Shown here: positions 9,196 through 17,622 of the stretch, piece by piece | Layout of the letters: each line of letters begins with the position of its first letter | Numbering within the stretch: position 1 is the stretch's first letter | NCBI RefSeq assembly: GCF_001571365.1 | Contig: NZ_BCTQ01000019.1 | Coordinates: 58,701-122,700 of the forward strand | Length of the DNA: 64,000 bases | Direction of reading: 5' to 3' | Origin: Achromobacter denitrificans NBRC 15125 | Lineage (GTDB): Bacteria > Pseudomonadota > Gammaproteobacteria > Burkholderiales > Burkholderiaceae_B | The notes under the pieces: model-generated | The model's input: only the letters and a program-made list of their open reading frames with translations | Database searches by the model: none | Told to the model about the DNA's origin: nothing | Position numbers and translations under genes: made by a program

Positions 9196-10371
9196 ATGGT
9201 CCATACCATTCAATCCCATCTGCTTGCGGGGGTGCCCGCGTCGCAGAGCATTGCTGCCGGACAACGGGCCCGCGATTTGAAGGCCGCCGGTCACGACATC
9301 GTTGCGGTGACGGTGGGCGAACCCGATTTCGCCACGCCGCCGGAAGTGATCGAGGCGGCGTTCGCCGCGGCGCGCGACGGGCAGACGAAGTACACGCCCG
9401 TGTCCGGAACGGTAGGGCTACGCCAGGCGATCGCGCGGAAGTTCCAGCAGGAAAACGCCCTCGTCTATGATCCGAGCGCGGAGATCCTGGTGGGAACCGG
9501 CGCCAAGCAGGTGATTTACGACGCGCTGATCGCGACGCTGAATCCAGGCGACGAAGTCATCATCGTCGCCCCGTATTGGGTGTCTTACCCGAGCATCGCC
9601 CGGATGGCCGGCGCCACCCCGGTCTTCATCGAAGCCAGCCCGGAGCATGGCCTTGTGCCCACGGCGGCGCAGCTTGAAGCGGCGATCACGCCTCGGACGC
9701 GATGGCTCATGTTGAACTACCCAAACAACCCCAGCGGAGCGAGCGCAAGCCGGGAGCAATACGCCGCGCTTGCAAAAGTGCTGGAGCGTTACCCGGACAT
9801 TCTGGTGATGTCCGATGAAATTTATGAGCACATCCGGTTCGATGGCTCGGCGTTCATTTCCTTCGGAGCGATCACGCCCGAGATGCGCGAGCGCACGCTT
9901 GTGGTCAACGGCGTATCCAAGGCATTCGGCATGACCGGCTGGAGAATCGGGTATGCGGGAGGGCCGCGCGCCGTCATCGCGGCCATGACCAAGTTGCAGT
10001 CCCATGTGACCGGAGGGGCCAGCGCGGTCAGTCAGGCCGCGGCGCAGGCCGCCTTGCAGATGGATCCGGCGATCCTGGCGCAGCGGGCCGCCATCTATGA
10101 GCAGCGCCGCGACTTGGTGTGCGGCCTGCTGGCGGCGTCCCCGGCGCTCGATGTGGTCCGGCCCAGCGGCGCATTCTATGTATTTGTCCGCGTCCGCGAC
10201 ACCGAAGTGCTCGGCGGGCGGCCAGTGGATGACTTCCTGCTGGACCATGGCGTCGCGGTGATTGCTGGGGAAGCGTTCGGGTCGCCGGGCTGGTTCCGCA
10301 TTTCCATTGCCACGCACGACGCCGATCTGCGGGCAGCGTGCGCCCGTATTTTGTCCGCGTTCTCACGTTGA
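9196..10371 (+). CDS. Class I/II PLP-dependent aminotransferase (AspC-like)
   Basis: A 391-residue fold-type I aminotransferase. Visible landmarks: GEPDF (residues 41-45), the NYPNNPSG loop with Asn177, MSDEIY with Asp207 and Tyr210 contacting the cofactor, and SKAFGMTGWRIGY with the PLP lysine Lys242 and Arg250. The C-terminal arginine that binds the substrate carboxylate is in GWFRIS. The family transfers amino groups from aspartate-like or aromatic amino acids. Placed divergently from hyuAB and followed by an IclR regulator, it could act on an amino acid released by the hydantoinase-type enzyme; that link is inferred from position. Confidence 0.88.
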   Translation: MVHTIQSHLLAGVPASQSIAAGQRARDLKAAGHDIVAVTVGEPDFATPPEVIEAAFAAARDGQTKYTPVSGTVGLRQAIARKFQQENALVYDPSAEILVGTGAKQVIYDALIATLNPGDEVIIVAPYWVSYPSIARMAGATPVFIEASPEHGLVPTAAQLEAAITPRTRWLMLNYPNNPSGASASREQYAALAKVLERYPDILVMSDEIYEHIRFDGSAFISFGAITPEMRERTLVVNGVSKAFGMTGWRIGYAGGPRAVIAAMTKLQSHVTGGASAVSQAAAQAALQMDPAILAQRAAIYEQRRDLVCGLLAASPALDVVRPSGAFYVFVRVRDTEVLGGRPVDDFLLDHGVAVIAGEAFGSPGWFRISIATHDADLRAACARILSAFSR

Positions 10372-10391
10372 ACCAGGGGGAGGGACCAGCC

Positions 10392-11198
10392 ATGGCATCC
10401 GTTCAGCCAGTCAATGCCGCCATTCGGGTCATCGAGCTGCTACAGGCGATGAACCGCCAGCCGGTCTGCTCCATCCATTGGCTCTACCAGGCAACCGGAA
10501 TGCCAAAGCCGACCATCGTGCGCCTGATGCAGACGCTGGCGTCGCGCAACATCGTCCGCCACGCTCCGCAATATGGCGCGTACATGCTGGCTTCGGAGGT
10601 CACCTCCCTTTGTTCCGGCTATCACGGAACGCCCCGCCTGGTCGACGCCGGGGCGGGTCCCCTGGATGCGTTCACCGAGGAACATCGATGGCCCGTCGCG
10701 CTGGCGGTATTCGATCATGACGCAATGGTGGTGCGTTACAGCACCATTCCCCACTCCCCTTTGTCGCTGCATCAGTCCACGATAAACATGCGCTTGAGCC
10801 TGGCGAGCCGCGCTCTGGGCCGCGTCTATCTCGCGGCCTGCAGTCCGCAAGATCGCGCGACGATCCTGAAAATTCTGGAGGGCTCCACCGATCCGGAGGA
10901 TGCGCCCGCCAAGGATGGAGCAACGTTCGCCGCGGAGCTCGATCAGGTCGCCGCGCTGGGTTATTCCCTCAGGGCGCCAGGCATTCGCCCGATCTCCTCG
11001 ACGCTCGCGGTGCCGGTCTATGACGACGGCAGGGTTGCCGCCGCAATCGGCATGACGTGGATCTCGTCCGCCTTGCAGGTGCAAGACGCCATTCGGCGAT
11101 ACCTCGAACCCCTGCGGGACGTTTCGCGCGAGATCTCGGCCAATCTCGGCAAGCGCGGCTCGGCGGCCATCGAAATTTCGGACAGTGGAAAGTCGTGA
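10392..11198 (+). CDS. IclR-family regulator (MhpR-like)
   Basis: A 268-residue IclR-family protein. N-terminal winged helix (VNAAIRVIELLQAMN, then the recognition helix around TGMPKPTIVRLMQTL), central dimer/effector domain with SLASRALGRVYLAA and the C-terminal TLAVPVYDDGRVAAAIGMTW. The start at 10392 has a strong GGGAGGGA site; an upstream frame start at 10338 lies inside the aminotransferase gene. It ends the aminotransferase unit and precedes a Bug binding protein gene, so it probably senses the compound those genes handle. The layout resembles MhpR of the 3-hydroxyphenylpropionate pathway, as family likeness only. Confidence 0.85.
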   Translation: MASVQPVNAAIRVIELLQAMNRQPVCSIHWLYQATGMPKPTIVRLMQTLASRNIVRHAPQYGAYMLASEVTSLCSGYHGTPRLVDAGAGPLDAFTEEHRWPVALAVFDHDAMVVRYSTIPHSPLSLHQSTINMRLSLASRALGRVYLAACSPQDRATILKILEGSTDPEDAPAKDGATFAAELDQVAALGYSLRAPGIRPISSTLAVPVYDDGRVAAAIGMTWISSALQVQDAIRRYLEPLRDVSREISANLGKRGSAAIEISDSGKS

Positions 11199-11286
11199 CG
11201 ACGATGTAGGCGCGGCTCACCCTATCAGCTAGATTCTGACCCACGCCATGCGATGCGCAGGCAGAAACGTATATCAAGGGGAAAAC

Positions 11287-12258
11287 ATGTTCCGGAAAGT
11301 ATTCGCGGCCCTGGCATTGGGGCTGTCCTGTTCTTCGATGACCATGGCCACGGCCGCGGCTGGCGCCTGGCCAGAGCGCCCCGTCACATTGATCGTGCCT
11401 TGGGCGGCGGGCGGCAGCACGGACACCTTGGCGCGTATTCTGAGCCAGGATCTCGGCAGGCGGCTCCATACTACGGTCGTCGTCGAAAACCGGCCGGGAG
11501 CCGGCGGGACGATCGGATCCTCTTACGTCGCGCGATCTGCGGGGGATGGGTACACCTTCCTGCTGGGCGTTTCCGGCGATCAGGTCAATGCCGAGTTTTT
11601 ATATCCCAAGCTGCAATACAGCCCGGAAAAGGATCTGGCTCCGGTGAGCCTGATCGCCGGCGAGGCGCTCGTCTTCGCCGCGCGCAAGGACTTCCCGGCT
11701 GACGGGGTGCAGCAATTCATCGATGCCGCGAAGAAGGGCACGGTCTCTTTTGGCACCTCCGGTGTGGGGTCGACGGGCCACCTCGCCGGCGAACTTCTGA
11801 ATCGAAAGATAGGAGGAAGCCTGCAGGCTGTTCCCTACAAGGGAGGGGCGCCCGCCGTGACCGACACGATGGCCGGCCACCTGGACGTCGTCATCGTCAG
11901 TCCGATTGCCGTGGCGCAGCAGATCAAAACGGGCCAGCTGAAAGGCATTGCCACGACGTCTTCAGCGCGGCTGCCCGTGCTCTCTTCGGTGCCGACTTTC
12001 AAGGAGTCGGGGATCGACCTTGAGGTGCACACGTGGTACATGCTGATGGCGCCCGCCAAGACGCCTGCCAACGTGATCGCGCAGATGAACGCAGCGCTGA
12101 ACGAGGCCTTGGCCGACAAGGAAGTCGAATCGAAAATAGCCGAACTAGGTGCCGCGGCCAAGGGTTCCAGCCCCGCGGAATTGGCCGAATTGCTTGCACA
12201 GGAACGCAAGCGGTGGGGAGGTCTGATCAACGAAGCAGGCCTGAAAGCCCAGAATTGA
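11287..12258 (+). CDS. Bug-family (TctC-like) periplasmic binding protein
   Basis: A 323-residue exported solute receptor. Signal peptide at residues 1-27 (MFRKV basic start, cleavage after ATAAA-GA), then the family hallmarks WPERPVTLIVPWAAGGSTDTLAR, VENRPGAGGTIG and the PYKGGAPAVTD loop that wraps the ligand. Bug proteins usually bind carboxylates and feed tripartite TctABC carriers, but no TctA or TctB is encoded in the window, so this is an orphan receptor as is common in Bordetella relatives. ATG with an AAGGGGAA site. An in-frame start at 11248 is unlikely because it would bury the signal peptide. Confidence 0.92.
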   Translation: MFRKVFAALALGLSCSSMTMATAAAGAWPERPVTLIVPWAAGGSTDTLARILSQDLGRRLHTTVVVENRPGAGGTIGSSYVARSAGDGYTFLLGVSGDQVNAEFLYPKLQYSPEKDLAPVSLIAGEALVFAARKDFPADGVQQFIDAAKKGTVSFGTSGVGSTGHLAGELLNRKIGGSLQAVPYKGGAPAVTDTMAGHLDVVIVSPIAVAQQIKTGQLKGIATTSSARLPVLSSVPTFKESGIDLEVHTWYMLMAPAKTPANVIAQMNAALNEALADKEVESKIAELGAAAKGSSPAELAELLAQERKRWGGLINEAGLKAQN

Positions 12259-12573
12259 CATCCCAAGCACGGCGGCATTGCAAAGGGGAGCGGCGTCCGG
12301 CGCATAGCCCCCGCTCTGCTGCCCAGGCATGAGCGGCTATACGAGCGTGCCCGCCCCATTTCGCCTCCGCACCTTCCGTGGATGCGCGACTCAATGAACT
12401 CCCCACTCGATCGGCGGCAAAGCGTGACACTCCTCGCGGATGGCCGCCTTCCAGAACCTCGATGGCCATCAGGGTATCGATGACGAAAGCCCTAGGGCCA
12501 TAGCCGCGCCCGCCATATCGGACGTCAACACCGGTCACGTCGAAATTAAGACCCGAATACGAGATTGTTAAAT
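12259..12573 (-). pseudogene. Intergenic DNA with a possible decayed coding fragment
   Basis: No intact gene. On the minus strand, bases about 12550 to 12420 translate to protein-like sequence (containing GVDVRYGGRGYGP and FVIDTLMAIEVLEGG) without stops, but there is no start signal and the frame runs on into unrelated sequence on both sides. I read this as a possible remnant of a deleted gene; the family is not recognised. Confidence 0.25.
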
Positions 12574-12601
12574 TGCATACGATTCTATAGAATCGCATGC
12601 A
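12574..12601. promoter_or_regulatory. 28-bp near-perfect palindromic operator upstream of gntR
   Basis: The arms TGCATACGATTCTA and TAGAATCGCATGCA are reverse complements except for one base pair; the centre GATTCTATAGAATC is perfect. It lies 31-58 bases before the ATG of the GntR/FCD gene at 12632, in an AT-rich gap. The family usually represses its own operon through such a palindrome, so this is the probable site for autoregulation of the gntR-FAH-Bug-ridA unit. Confidence 0.7.
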
Positions 12602-12631
12602 TAACTCGTTAGGAATAATTTCATCTTGATC

Positions 12632-13297
12632 ATGCTCGACTCCCCCGATTCCGCGGACCACGTCTATCGCGCCGTGCGTGCGCACGTTCTTTCCCTGGTC
12701 CGCGACATCAGCGAACCGGTCAGAGTGCGCGAGGAAGAGTTGGCCCGAAAGCTGGGCGTCAGCCGCACGCCGGTCCGGGAGGCACTGCTCCGGCTGGGGC
12801 AGGAAGGCCTCCTGAAAATGGAGCGGCATCGTGGCGCACTGCTTTCCCCCCTGACGCACGAGCAGTACGTGGAGTGGCTGAAGCTGCGTGTCGAACTGGA
12901 AGGGTTTGCCTCGCGAGAGGCCGCGATGAATGCGTCACAGCGAGATGTCGACGCGCTGCGGAAAATTTTCGCGCCGTTCAATGATGAAAACCTGGATGTG
13001 CTCATCGACGAGTACTCGGCGGCGAACGTCGATTTTCACGCGGCCTTGATCCAGTTGGCGTCCAACAAACTGCTGGAAAAAGTGTGGGAGCTGTTCGGCC
13101 ACCGCGACATGCTCAAAACCAAAACGATCAAGCGGCTCAGCCGCGCTCGCCAGTCTCTCAGCGAACACTTGGCGCTCATTGACGCCATCGAAAAGCGGGA
13201 CGCGCGCGAGGCCGAACGTATCGCTCGCAGTCACGTTGAAGAACTCCTGAACCACGTTTCCATGAATAACCAAACCAACGAACCGAAGGACCGGTAA
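12632..13297 (+). CDS. GntR-family regulator, FadR/FCD subfamily
   Basis: A 221-residue regulator with an N-terminal winged helix (VREEELARKLGVSRTPVREALLRL is the classic GntR recognition region, about residues 33-56) and an all-helical FCD ligand domain with the metal/ligand residues in EYSAANVDFHAALI and the HVEELLNH segment. FCD regulators typically bind organic acids. I use the ATG at 12632; a TTG six bases upstream is better spaced from an AGGA and cannot be excluded. Its stop is 2 bases before the FAH-enzyme ATG, so it is the first gene of that operon. Confidence 0.9.
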   Translation: MLDSPDSADHVYRAVRAHVLSLVRDISEPVRVREEELARKLGVSRTPVREALLRLGQEGLLKMERHRGALLSPLTHEQYVEWLKLRVELEGFASREAAMNASQRDVDALRKIFAPFNDENLDVLIDEYSAANVDFHAALIQLASNKLLEKVWELFGHRDMLKTKTIKRLSRARQSLSEHLALIDAIEKRDAREAERIARSHVEELLNHVSMNNQTNEPKDR

Positions 13298-13299
13298 AG

Positions 13300-14220
13300 A
13301 TGAGACTGCTTACATTCGTCCACGGGCGCTCGACGCGCCTGGGCGCGCTGATCGATGATTCCAAGGTGATCGATCTCACCGAGGCGTGGACGCTTCTGCC
13401 ACATCCGCTGTCAGAGTTGGCCGCGCCCGTCCAGGTGGCCGACGTCATCGACATGGGCGATCGCGCCATCGACGCCCTGGACCGGATCCTGGAGCAGGCC
13501 GCCGCCACCGCCAGCCCTGCGCCCCTCGACGCCGGGCAGCTTGAATTCCTGGCGCCGATTCCCCGGCCGCGCAAGAACATCTTTTGCGTCGGGCGCAACT
13601 ATCGCGCCCATATCGTCGAAGGCAATCTCGCCCGCGGGCGTCCCGCCGACGATTTCCCCAAGGCGCTGGAACTCTTCAGCAAGCCCCCTACCGCGGTCGT
13701 CGGCCACAAAGCCGACGTCAGCCGGCATGCGCAGCACACCAAGCTGCTGGACTATGAGATCGAACTGGGCATCGTGATCGGCAAGGCGGGGCGCGACATC
13801 AGCGCCGAAAATGCCCGCGACCACGTGTTCGGCTACACCATCGTGAACGACATCACGGCGCGCGACCTGCAGGCGCTGCATGGGCAGTGGTTCAAGGGCA
13901 AGTCGCTGGACGGCACCTGCCCGATCGGGCCGGTCATCACCCTGGCGCGCGCGATTCCCAATCCCAACGACCTGAGCCTGGAGCTCGACGTCAACGGGGA
14001 AATCCGCCAATCGGCGAACACTTCCGACATGCTGTTCGACGTCTCCGCGATCATCGCGACCCTCTCACAGGGCATGACGCTGGAACCGGGCGACATCATT
14101 GCGACCGGCACGCCGTCGGGGGTCGCGCTCTCGCTGAATCCGCCCCGCTCGCTGGAGGCCGGCGATGTCGTGAAGGCTCGCATCGAGTCTATCGGTGAAC
14201 TTGTAGTCCAGATCAAGTAA
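13300..14220 (+). CDS. Fumarylacetoacetate hydrolase-family enzyme
   Basis: A 306-residue protein of the FAH superfamily, which hydrolyses or isomerises C-C bonds in acylpyruvates and ring-cleavage products. The metal site is intact: DYEIELGIVIGK (Glu153, Glu155) and IVNDITARD (Asp184), with the ATGTPSGV loop near the C-terminus. Length fits hydratase/isomerase/acylpyruvase members. ATG with a GAAGGA site overlapping the gntR end. Followed by a Bug protein and RidA, it probably handles an intermediate of the compound bound by that receptor. The reaction (acylpyruvate hydrolysis, muconate-type isomerisation or decarboxylation) is not resolved by sequence. Confidence 0.9.
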   Translation: MRLLTFVHGRSTRLGALIDDSKVIDLTEAWTLLPHPLSELAAPVQVADVIDMGDRAIDALDRILEQAAATASPAPLDAGQLEFLAPIPRPRKNIFCVGRNYRAHIVEGNLARGRPADDFPKALELFSKPPTAVVGHKADVSRHAQHTKLLDYEIELGIVIGKAGRDISAENARDHVFGYTIVNDITARDLQALHGQWFKGKSLDGTCPIGPVITLARAIPNPNDLSLELDVNGEIRQSANTSDMLFDVSAIIATLSQGMTLEPGDIIATGTPSGVALSLNPPRSLEAGDVVKARIESIGELVVQIK

Positions 14221-14230
14221 GGATGTCGCC

Positions 14231-15205
14231 ATGCGCATGAAAATACTTCGCACCGCCCTGATCGCTTTCTCTTCCTTGATGCTGGCGCCTGCCGCCAGCT
14301 TCGCGCAAGCGTATCCGAGCAAACCCATCACCATCGTCGTCCCCTTCCCCGCCGGCGGCACGCTCGACAACCTGGCCCGGACCCTGAGCCAAAAACTCGG
14401 CGACAACCTCAAGCAATCGGTGATCGTCGACAACAAGCCGGGCGGCGGCACCGTGATCGGCACCGAACGCGTCGCGCGAGCGCAGCCCGACGGCTACGTG
14501 CTGGGGATGGTGGCGAACAGCTTCGCGATCAACCCCAGCCTGCACACCGATTTGCGCTACGACACGGAGAAGGATTTCGCGCCGGTATCCTACCTGGCGT
14601 ATACGCCCCATATCCTGGTCGCGAACCCCGACGTGCCCGTGAAAACGCTGCAGGATGTCATCGCCCGCGCGAAGGCGCAGCCGGGCAAAGTCACGTTCGG
14701 CTCTTTCGGCAGCGGCACCTCCAGCCACATCGCGATCGAAATGCTGAAGAAGCAGGCCGACATCGACGTGCTGCACATCCCGTACAAGGGCCAGGCGGCC
14801 GCGCTCACGGATCTGCTGGGCGGCCACGTGGACATGATGTTCGCCAACGTGCCGGACGTCCTGCCGCATATCGCCTCGGGCAAGCTGCGCGCGATCGCGG
14901 TCGTCAACGATCAACGCCTGAACACCGCCCCCGACGTGCCGACCTTCAAGGAGGCCGGACTGGACGGCTTCAAGTCCAACTCCTGGTATGGGCTGGTCGC
15001 GCCCGCCGGCACGCCGGACGAGGTCGTCAAGACACTCAGCGTCCAATTCACTCGCATCCTCGCCTTGCCGGACGTGCGCGCGCAGCTGGCGGAGCAGGGC
15101 CTGGTGCCGCTGGGCACGACGCCGGAGGAGTTCTCGCGCCACATCAAGGCCGAGATCGCCAATGCTTCGGAAATGGTGAAGAAATCCGGCGCCACGGCGC
15201 AATAG
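14231..15205 (+). CDS. Bug-family (TctC-like) periplasmic binding protein
   Basis: A 324-residue orphan receptor. Signal peptide residues 1-26 (cleavage after SFAQA), then YPSKPITIVVPFPAGGTLDNLAR, DNKPGGGTVIG and the ligand loop IPYKGQAAALTD. ATG with an AAGGATG site, 10 bases after the FAH gene. It lies between the FAH-type enzyme and RidA in the module governed by the GntR protein at 12632; the co-location suggests it delivers that module's substrate. No membrane partner is encoded nearby. Confidence 0.92.
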   Translation: MRMKILRTALIAFSSLMLAPAASFAQAYPSKPITIVVPFPAGGTLDNLARTLSQKLGDNLKQSVIVDNKPGGGTVIGTERVARAQPDGYVLGMVANSFAINPSLHTDLRYDTEKDFAPVSYLAYTPHILVANPDVPVKTLQDVIARAKAQPGKVTFGSFGSGTSSHIAIEMLKKQADIDVLHIPYKGQAAALTDLLGGHVDMMFANVPDVLPHIASGKLRAIAVVNDQRLNTAPDVPTFKEAGLDGFKSNSWYGLVAPAGTPDEVVKTLSVQFTRILALPDVRAQLAEQGLVPLGTTPEEFSRHIKAEIANASEMVKKSGATAQ

Positions 15206-15247
15206 CGCCGCGTTCAAGACAAGCAGCACCCCAACTATCCATTCCCC

Positions 15248-15648
15248 AAGGAGATAATCATGGCCAAGGAAATCATTCGTTCCGATAAAGTGACGCCCCC
15301 TCTCGCGCCCCTGTCCCCCGCAGTGCGCTCGAACGGGTTCGTGTTCGTGTCGGGCCAACCGGCCTTCTTCGACGATCGCCAGATCGCCGAGAACGACTTC
15401 GATGCCCAGATGCACCAGGTGATGGCCAACGTGAAGGCCCTGCTGGAAGCGGCGGGATCGAGCCTGGACAAAATCGTGAAGGCCAACGTCATCCTGAAGA
15501 ACGCCAGCGATTTCGCCCGCATGAACGAGATCTACCGCAGCTACTTCCCTGACGGCAACTACCCGGCCCGCACCACCATCGAGGCCTCGATGGGCAACCC
15601 GTTGTTCCTGCTGGAAATCGAGTGCACCGCTGAAGCGTAAGCCGCAGC
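15248..15648 (+). repeat. Direct repeat copy 1 (ridA gene plus ribosome site)
   Basis: A 401-base block nearly identical to 24291-24691. I count six differences: one just before the start codon and five in the coding part, all synonymous. Weaker similarity continues about 40 bases upstream. The two copies are in the same orientation and bracket about 8.6 kb of aromatic-catabolism genes. Confidence 0.95.
15260..15640 (+). CDS. RidA/YjgF-family imine deaminase, copy 1
   Basis: A 126-residue RidA-superfamily protein. The catalytic arginine that salt-bridges the imine substrate is present (Arg104 in YPARTTIEAS), as are the FVSGQPAF segment and the C-terminal LLEIECTAEA with the water-activating glutamate. 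RidA proteins hydrolyse reactive enamines/imines; some members are dedicated catabolic enzymes such as 2-aminomuconate deaminase. AAGGAGA site before the ATG. It ends the gntR-FAH-Bug unit and is followed by a terminator. Its protein is identical to the copy at 24303-24683, although each sits at the end of a different catabolic unit. Confidence 0.92.
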   Translation: MAKEIIRSDKVTPPLAPLSPAVRSNGFVFVSGQPAFFDDRQIAENDFDAQMHQVMANVKALLEAAGSSLDKIVKANVILKNASDFARMNEIYRSYFPDGNYPARTTIEASMGNPLFLLEIECTAEA

Positions 15649-15649
15649 A

Positions 15650-15677
15650 AAAGGCCGACGCAATGTCGGCCTTTTTT
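15650..15677 (+). terminator. Rho-independent terminator after ridA copy 1
   Basis: Ten-bp stem AAAGGCCGAC/GTCGGCCTTT with a five-base loop, followed by six T. It ends the FAH-Bug-RidA operon and lies outside the repeated block. Confidence 0.9.
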
Positions 15678-15730
15678 CATCCGGCCAGGCAAGCACCCGG
15701 CCGGGATCGACAACCCCGTTTCGCTCGGCG

Positions 15731-16432
15731 CTACTTCGCCCACTCGGTGGGCGGCAAAGCGGCGATCGAACGGGTCGCCATCGCCTCGGTGTGCTTCAGA
15801 TGTGCAATCGTCAGGCGCCGGGCCTCGTCGGCATTCTGGTCGCGGATAGCTTCATAGAGCTGCTGGTGCTGGTGGATCGACTCCTTGCGCTCGTCCCATT
15901 CCGCCACGAAGAAGTAACGGCACAGCCGAAATTCCAGTTCCTGGATGACCGAGAACGCCAGCGCATTGTCAGCGGCCTGCGCGATCAAGGTATGGAATTG
16001 CGAGTTGACCCGCGAGCAGCACACGAAATCGTTGCGCTCGACCGCCCGCTCCCCTTCCTCCACCAGCGCCAGCAATTGCTGCAGGTGGTTGCTGCGGCGC
16101 CGATGGGCGGCCATCGCCGTGATTTCCGGCTCGACGATCTGGCGCAGTTCGAAGAGCTCGTGCAACTCGGCGACCGACAGGCCTCGCACATAGGTGCCGC
16201 GGCGCGGCGCCGATTCGACCCAGCCCTTGGCCTCCAGGGCTTTCAAGGCTTCGCGCACCGGGATCTTGCTGACGCCGAACCGCTCCGCAAGGTCGTCGAT
16301 CAACAGACGTTCCCCTGCGCGTAGCTCGCCCGTCACGATCTGTTCAAAGAGCGTTTCATAGACGCCGCCAGGACGTGACGCGTGGTTTTCCGCGCTGTCT
16401 GAAGCAGAGCGCAGGCGTTCTGCAAGTGCCAT
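15731..16432 (-). CDS. GntR-family regulator, FCD subfamily
   Basis: A 233-residue regulator: winged helix (about residues 25-80, with LIDDLAERFGVSKIPVREAL) and an FCD domain with VNSQFHTLIAQ and HQQLYEAIR carrying the metal-binding acidic and histidine residues. The ATG at 16432 has a GGGGAA site; a start at 16459 is less likely. It is divergent from the Bug gene at 16575. Three phased TTCGTATA repeats lie in the shared region, and related GTATAC palindromes lie before the dehydrogenase gene at 20554, so it probably controls both halves of the aromatic module. Confidence 0.9.
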   Translation of the reverse strand: MALAERLRSASDSAENHASRPGGVYETLFEQIVTGELRAGERLLIDDLAERFGVSKIPVREALKALEAKGWVESAPRRGTYVRGLSVAELHELFELRQIVEPEITAMAAHRRRSNHLQQLLALVEEGERAVERNDFVCCSRVNSQFHTLIAQAADNALAFSVIQELEFRLCRYFFVAEWDERKESIHQHQQLYEAIRDQNADEARRLTIAHLKHTEAMATRSIAALPPTEWAK

Positions 16433-16475
16433 GCAATTCCCCAAAATTAGCTGGCGCAACGAGGCCAGATTCCAC

Positions 16476-16504
16476 TTGACATGCTACCACGCCACATATA
16501 TCCT
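16476..16504 (+). promoter_or_regulatory. Candidate sigma-70 promoter of the aromatic module
   Basis: TTGACA at 16476-16481 matches the -35 consensus exactly; TATCCT at 16499 (17-base spacer) or TATATC at 16497 (15-base spacer) could be the -10. The operator repeats start 9 bases further on. Confidence 0.45.
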
Positions 16505-16512
16505 TTTTTCAC

Positions 16513-16560
16513 TTCGTATACTATTTAATGATTTCGTATATGTAGTGGCCAATTCGTATA
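16513..16560 (+). promoter_or_regulatory. Triple direct repeat TTCGTATA, 20-bp period (operator array)
   Basis: TTCGTATA occurs at 16513, 16533 and 16553, spaced exactly 20 bp, about two helical turns, so all three copies face the same side of the DNA. The first continues as TTCGTATACTA, the last as TTCGTATATAC and ends 3 bases before the ribosome site of the Bug gene. The spacing suggests cooperative binding, most likely by the divergent GntR protein. Confidence 0.7.
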
Positions 16561-16574
16561 TACAAGGAGACAGT

Positions 16575-17585
16575 GTGAACATCACCAAGTCCAGCAAGTC
16601 CAGCAAACTAGCCTGTTTCCTTCGCGCAGCCTGTGCGACAGGGCTCCTGGCCAGTGCCCTGGGTGTCGCCAATGCGGCGTCCTACCCGTCGCGTCCCGTC
16701 ACCATCGTGGTGCCTTTTGCCGCCGGCGGCGGCTCCGACATCGTCGCGCGCCTGGTCGCGCAGCAGTTGAACGATGAATACCAGCAACCCTTCATCGTCG
16801 AGAACAAGCCGGGCGGCAGCACGCAGATCGCCACGCGCTTCGTGATCAACGCGCCGGCCGACGGCTACACCCTGCTGCTGGCCTCGACATCGGTGGTCAA
16901 CAACGCCTACCTCTACAAGAATCTCAACTACGACGCCGCGCGCTCGCTGCGCCCGGTCATCGGCCTGGTCGACGTGCCCGCCTTCCTGGTGGCGGGCGCC
17001 AATGTGCCGGCCAAGAACGTCAAGGATTTCCTGGCCGCCGCCGGCCCGCTCTCGAACAACAACCGGCTTTCCTTCGGTTCGGCCGGCACGGCGAGCACCC
17101 TGCACCTGGCCGGCGAATGGTTCAACCAGGTCGCGGGCCTGAAAGGCGTCCATATCCCCTACAAGGGCAGCGGCCCGGCGGTGGTCGCGCTGGCCAGCGG
17201 CGACGTGGACTATTCCTTCGAGAACCTGGCGCCTGCCCAGGCGCAGATCGCCAGCCAGCGCGTGCGCTTGCTGGCAATCGCCGGACCGACCCGCTTCCCC
17301 ACGCTCCCCGACGTGCCTACGCTGAAAGACTTCGGCCTGCCCGCCACGGACATGGCCAGCTGGTTCGTGCTGATGGCGCCCGCCGCTACGCCCGACGGCG
17401 TCGTCGACCAGTTGAATGCGTCGGTAAACCGCATTCTTTCCAAACCGGAAATCCAGAAGCGATTCCTGGAGCTGGGCCTCATTCCCACGGGAGGTACCCC
17501 GCAGCAGCTGGCAGACCGCATGCGGGCCGACAGCGAAAAGTGGATCTCCATCATCAAGGCCGGCCACGTCACCGTGGACCAATGA
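16575..17585 (+). CDS. Bug-family (TctC-like) periplasmic binding protein, GTG start
   Basis: A 336-residue receptor read from a GTG at 16575, which is well spaced from AAGGAG. The N-terminal frame extension to 16431 is rejected because it would run through the operator array. Signal peptide about residues 1-35 (cleavage after VANA-AS), then YPSRPVTIVVPFAAGGGSDIVAR, ENKPGGSTQIA and IPYKGSGPAVVALA. First gene of the aromatic module and directly under the operator array, so it is the likely importer receptor for the module's aromatic substrate. Confidence 0.9.
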   Translation: MNITKSSKSSKLACFLRAACATGLLASALGVANAASYPSRPVTIVVPFAAGGGSDIVARLVAQQLNDEYQQPFIVENKPGGSTQIATRFVINAPADGYTLLLASTSVVNNAYLYKNLNYDAARSLRPVIGLVDVPAFLVAGANVPAKNVKDFLAAAGPLSNNNRLSFGSAGTASTLHLAGEWFNQVAGLKGVHIPYKGSGPAVVALASGDVDYSFENLAPAQAQIASQRVRLLAIAGPTRFPTLPDVPTLKDFGLPATDMASWFVLMAPAATPDGVVDQLNASVNRILSKPEIQKRFLELGLIPTGGTPQQLADRMRADSEKWISIIKAGHVTVDQ

Positions 17586-17622
17586 CACAGCGGCCGCAGA
17601 CTTCCCCATCGAGGTAATCCCC

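Noticed and set aside
16513..16560. Regular repeats that might suggest a small CRISPR-like array
   Set aside because: Only three 8-bp units with 12-bp gaps, directly in a divergent promoter region; no cas genes. An operator array explains it better.
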